A DNA stretch of 10,504 bases, from positions 1 to 10,504 of the forward strand of contig JAGCNK010000136.1 of the NCBI GenBank assembly GCA_017645985.1, in the 5' to 3' direction. The translations under genes and the position numbers were made by a program. How positions within the stretch are numbered: position 1 is the first letter of the stretch; each line of letters starts with the position of its first letter. The DNA comes from Bacteroidales bacterium (GTDB taxonomy: Bacteria; Bacteroidota; Bacteroidia; Bacteroidales; UBA3824). The notes below the pieces were generated by a model. That model did no database searches, was not told where the DNA came from, and worked only from the letters and a program-made list of their open reading frames with translations. Below, in pieces: positions 7,756-10,504 of this stretch.

Positions 7756-10216
7756 AAGACATCATCTTCAAGCGGCGGAGCGACTGCTGGAAACGCTTTT
7801 CAAAAAAGGTGAATTTGAGGTGCTTGGATATGGCAAGACCCTTTTTGATATAGTCGGAATGAGCGTCGCTGTCGGCAGCGGTAAATGCCGCGGCAATCTC
7901 GCAAAAACGCATGTTCCAGTAATTGGTGGCGCATACAGGCGCAGAATTCGGCTTTTCGGCAAAAATGCCTTCGTAATAATCGTAAGCCTTTTTGGTGTAG
8001 CCGGTCTTGAGAAGCGAATATGCGTAAAGCAACTGCAGCTGCTGAAAATATTCGCTCACCTGCTTGCGGTGGCTGAACTGCTTGTTGCTGAATATCAGCT
8101 CGCTTATATCCTTTACAAGATGCCACTGCTCGGCAAGGAACAACGAGTCGGCAAGTATGATGTCGCCATAGGTGAACGAGAGTTTAAGGTTCACTGTCTG
8201 TCCGTAATAATCGCGTGCGAAGTTTGAGATATAGTCGAGCAGAGTGGCGGGAATACGTCCGTCGCACATAGCGTAGTACAGCACCTGAACCGACATAAAC
8301 TCAATATAGCAAACATTGTCGTCGTGAGGAATGTCGAGCGATTCGATACAAGAGAAATACTCGGCAACCATTTTCGGGTCGCGGTTGAAATATCCCTGCT
8401 GCAGCTTGATGGTGTATGCAAAAAGCTTGTCGCCCACCGAAACCGAATTTTTGATATAGTTTTGCAAAGCATCGCCAAAAAACGAGTTGAGCGAGTCGAT
8501 GTCGCAGAAGTGCATGAAATAGTAATGCCTGCCCGAAGGCGATCCGGCAAACACAGGCAGCACCTCCTTGCGAATTTCGGGATACTTGCGCAGTTCCACT
8601 CCCACGGTGTTCACCAGTTTGAGAATAAACGACTGGTCTTCCAGGTCGGCGAAGTTCTTTTCAAGAATATCAAACATTCCAGCCACAATGTCGGTACGTC
8701 CGTCTTTGAAGGCATATTTGATGAGCCACGACACAATCTGGTACTTGAGCGAGGGATTGCCGCTGTAAAACTCCGACACCTCGGCAAAGAGGTCGCGGTC
8801 GAAAGTGCTCTCGCGCAGCCAGTAGTTAGCCAAAAGGAACTCGAAAAGAATCTGATGGTTAAACTTGACGTACGTGGCGGCAGTAAGGAACTTGTCCTCA
8901 ACAGTATATTCGTAAAGCACGCCGAGCGATACAAGTTCGTCGAACTCGGCTTTGTAGTCGTTGATAAGGCTTTGGAGACTTGTCTTAACCACGATATCGT
9001 TGTCCAATCCGTAGTTGGTGCTAAACAGCAGAAAGTCGATGAGCTTAAGCTTGCGGCTTCCATTCTCGGTGCCAATGATACGGCGGCTTACAAACTCGCG
9101 CAAAAGGTCGGTGTCGGAAACAATCGTTTTGTTAACCTGCGCAAGCGATATATAAAGGTGTAAGAAATACGGAATCCGGGTGATATTCAGAATACCGTCC
9201 TGCATAATGTTGACCACCGAAGCAGCGTCGCAAACACCGCTGTTGCGCAGAATCTGCTCCACCTCGCCCATCTTCAGCAGAGGCACGTTGGTGGCCACCG
9301 ACGCAGTGGTAGAAAATTCCACTCCGTACCAAGTGTCTTTGATTTCGGTGCTGTCGCTGAGAGTGTGACAGATATAGTTCCAAAGGTCGGGACGCAGAGC
9401 CAAAACCACCTTGAACCACCTTACCTGCTTGTTTGACGCTATCAGCGAAAGAATATTGTTGATAAGTCGGCGGGTGCTGCCGGCATTGCCCGAAAATTCG
9501 TTAAGACCGTCAAAAACCAGGACGATACGTCCGCGGATGGCGGCGGGGAACTGCTCAAAATACTCCTTGAAACTCTTGGTGCTGTCGTAGCCCAAAAGTC
9601 TGAGTATGAAATGCTCCACATCGAAATCTTCGGTAGTTACGCTGTCGAAAATACCGCAGTCCATAAACCAGACAATGTCGTCGGGATACTTGGCGTTTTC
9701 GGCGAGGAAAAAGTCGTTGACCAGACCAGAAATGATAGTGGACTTGCCGTATCCGCCGGGAGCGATAAAAGCAGTGGCGGTTTTGTCAGACGACAGAAAG
9801 TCGTTGAGCATACGGTCGGCGAAACCACGGCGCACAGTGTTGCGGAGCTCCATACCCATACGGTTTTTCACCGACATAAAGCTGTTGTAGCTTACTGCAC
9901 GCGCCTTCTGCCTGATCACGTCCCACTTTTCCTTGTTTTCGGCGGTTTTGGTAACGCTGTGGCGGTTTGACACAAAATCGTCCCAATCCTCAAAACCGAT
10001 ATACTTGCTCAGCGAGTTGAGAGTATACTTTGAAGGATTAAACACGCTTGCCACCAAGTTCCAAAGGCGCTTGATGGTAGTTTCGCTGATTTTGTTGCCA
10101 GTAGCATCAAAAACTACGTCAGACAGCGCAGAGCAGTCCTTGGCGTAAAGAATCTTTGCGCCAAATTTCTGTTCCACCGCCTCTTTGAGCAGATCTATGT
10201 CGTTTAAATTGTCCAC
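7754..10216 (-). CDS. STAND/NACHT-like NTPase with N-terminal helical domain and helical-repeat C-terminus
   Basis: This 820-residue cytoplasmic protein is a signal-transduction ATPase. The N-terminal block ISETTIKRLWN, then PSKYTLNSLSKYIGFEDWDDF (about 43-81), is a helical, HTH-like domain I know from many Bacteroidota proteins. The NTPase core has Walker A APGGYGKST (152-160, Lys158), Walker B IVLVFDGLNEF (231-241, Asp236), a sensor-like VVLALRPD (270-277), IPYFLHLY (348-355, like the NPLLL helix of STAND proteins) and FNHQILFEFLLANYWL (452-467), the winged-helix signature FxHxxxxEfxxA. Residues from about 485 to 815 are helical and TPR-like, without strong consensus. No nuclease, TIR, protease or membrane domain is seen. 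The start is GTG at 10216; no ATG lies between it and the upstream in-frame stop, and GTG at codon 14 (10177) is an alternative. It has its own promoter and faces the operon tail to tail. The NTPase class is firm; defence or signalling function is undecided. Confidence 0.88.
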   Translation of the reverse strand: MDNLNDIDLLKEAVEQKFGAKILYAKDCSALSDVVFDATGNKISETTIKRLWNLVASVFNPSKYTLNSLSKYIGFEDWDDFVSNRHSVTKTAENKEKWDVIRQKARAVSYNSFMSVKNRMGMELRNTVRRGFADRMLNDFLSSDKTATAFIAPGGYGKSTIISGLVNDFFLAENAKYPDDIVWFMDCGIFDSVTTEDFDVEHFILRLLGYDSTKSFKEYFEQFPAAIRGRIVLVFDGLNEFSGNAGSTRRLINNILSLIASNKQVRWFKVVLALRPDLWNYICHTLSDSTEIKDTWYGVEFSTTASVATNVPLLKMGEVEQILRNSGVCDAASVVNIMQDGILNITRIPYFLHLYISLAQVNKTIVSDTDLLREFVSRRIIGTENGSRKLKLIDFLLFSTNYGLDNDIVVKTSLQSLINDYKAEFDELVSLGVLYEYTVEDKFLTAATYVKFNHQILFEFLLANYWLRESTFDRDLFAEVSEFYSGNPSLKYQIVSWLIKYAFKDGRTDIVAGMFDILEKNFADLEDQSFILKLVNTVGVELRKYPEIRKEVLPVFAGSPSGRHYYFMHFCDIDSLNSFFGDALQNYIKNSVSVGDKLFAYTIKLQQGYFNRDPKMVAEYFSCIESLDIPHDDNVCYIEFMSVQVLYYAMCDGRIPATLLDYISNFARDYYGQTVNLKLSFTYGDIILADSLFLAEQWHLVKDISELIFSNKQFSHRKQVSEYFQQLQLLYAYSLLKTGYTKKAYDYYEGIFAEKPNSAPVCATNYWNMRFCEIAAAFTAADSDAHSDYIKKGLAISKHLKFTFFEKRFQQSLRRLKMMS

Positions 10217-10220
10217 GAGC

Positions 10221-10252
10221 CAAAAGTAGAATATATCAGCAAATTAACCAAA
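10221..10252 (-). promoter_or_regulatory. Bacteroidota-type promoter for the STAND NTPase gene
   Basis: On the - strand, TTTG (10252-10249) is followed by 20 bases and then TACTTTTG (10228-10221). This matches the -33 TTTG and -7 TAnnTTTG consensus at the expected spacing. Only 4 bases separate the -7 box from the GTG start at 10216, so the predicted transcript would begin at or very near the start codon. Either the mRNA is leaderless or translation starts further in. Confidence 0.65.
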
Positions 10253-10323
10253 TAAAAATGAACAAAATGAATGAAAAAAAATTTTACCATAAAATTATAA
10301 GGTGTGATAATTGTTTTTTTGCA

Positions 10324-10355
10324 TTTTTTATTTTAAGCCAAAATCATTACTTTTG
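10324..10355 (+). promoter_or_regulatory. Probable promoter for the TonB-receptor-like gene
   Basis: TACTTTTG at 10348-10355 is an exact TAnnTTTG match, identical to the box on the opposite strand. The position 20 bp upstream is TTTT (10324-10327), one mismatch from TTTG. This would give a leader of about 30 bases before the ATG at 10391. It supports a gene starting there. Confidence 0.5.
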
Positions 10356-10390
10356 CTCAAATTTTAGGAACAATCATCATTCACTTCACA

Positions 10391-10504
10391 ATGAAAAAAT
10401 AACTTCTTATCATTTCAGCATTATGCTCTGTGTCAAGCGTTTATGATCAGAACGACACCATTATCGATAAATTTGTTATACATCCTGAAGTGGTGGTTAC
10501 AGGC
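10391..10504 (+). pseudogene. Start of a probable TonB-dependent receptor with in-frame stop at codon 4 (3' end outside window)
   Basis: From ATG at 10391 the frame reads MKK, then TAA (10400-10402), then LLIISALCSVSSVYDQ and NDTIIDKFVIHPEVVVTG to the window edge. Ignoring the stop, this is a typical signal peptide, followed by a mature start with Gln-Asn and then EVVVTG, the hallmark at the beginning of a TonB-dependent receptor plug domain. One base change (TAA from TTA, Leu) would restore the reading frame. The residue before the expected cleavage site is Asp (GAT), where Ala (GCT) is usual, a second departure from the norm. Single-base slippage in the six-A run would not put this frame in phase. 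Non-ATG starts downstream (for example GTG at 10430) would lose the signal peptide. It may be an early-stage pseudogene or a sequence error. Only 38 codons are visible, so the family call is moderate. Confidence 0.55.

Noticed and set aside
7739..8227. Long open frames on the + strand opposite the NTPase gene (also 8324-9163)
   Set aside because: They overlap a protein with clear Walker motifs on the - strand and their translations show no recognisable family; they are antisense shadows.
10391..10402. Frameshift by slippage in the six-A run as the cause of the TAA in the receptor-like gene
   Set aside because: Adding or removing one A moves the downstream signal peptide and EVVVTG out of frame; only a substitution restores a sensible protein.
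10258..10446. 62-codon open frame on the + strand starting at 10258
   Set aside because: It runs through AT-rich DNA, overlaps the promoter region and the receptor-like start in another frame, and its translation resembles no protein.
1..10504. CRISPR arrays, tRNA/rRNA genes, insertion sequences, attachment sites
   Set aside because: No regularly spaced direct repeats, no recognisable RNA gene sequences and no transposase or integrase motifs were seen.

Overview
The window looks like chromosome from a member of the Bacteroidota, probably Bacteroidales. Ribosome binding sites are weak or absent, the intergenic DNA is AT-rich, and there is a good TTTG-N20-TAnnTTTG promoter, the form used by the Bacteroidota primary sigma factor. 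Lipoproteins carry acidic residues straight after the lipidated Cys, and one gene encodes a PorP/SprF-like outer-membrane barrel. I cannot name a species.

Layout. (1) 1-1935, + strand: the 3' part of a YbdG-type miniconductance mechanosensitive channel, cut by the window start, followed 21 bp later by a small ADP-ribosylglycohydrolase-family protein. (2) 1936-2344: a 409-bp AT-rich gap with no gene, probably holding the leader of the next operon. (3) 2345-7676, + strand: a tight three-gene operon (gaps 9 and 19 bp). It encodes a large lipoprotein with a C-terminal beta-propeller, a second lipoprotein of unknown family, and a DUF5723-type outer-membrane beta-barrel protein. It ends at a strong intrinsic terminator (7705-7755). 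(4) 10216-7754, - strand: one convergent gene for an 820-residue STAND/NACHT-like NTPase with a Bacteroidota-type N-terminal helical domain and a helical-repeat C-terminus. (5) 10217-10504: a divergent intergenic region with two apparent promoters, then the first 38 codons of a probable TonB-dependent receptor. That reading frame carries an in-frame TAA at codon 4.

How the genes fit together. Both lipoproteins resemble surface-exported lipoproteins of this phylum, and the barrel would sit in the outer membrane. The simplest inference is therefore an envelope complex: a barrel plus two lipoproteins, one bearing a propeller that could bind a ligand or partner. No function is known to me for this set, and it is the best candidate here for an undescribed system. 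The STAND NTPase is a single-gene module with sensor-like architecture and no recognisable effector domain. It could act in signalling or in phage defence, and the sequence alone does not decide.
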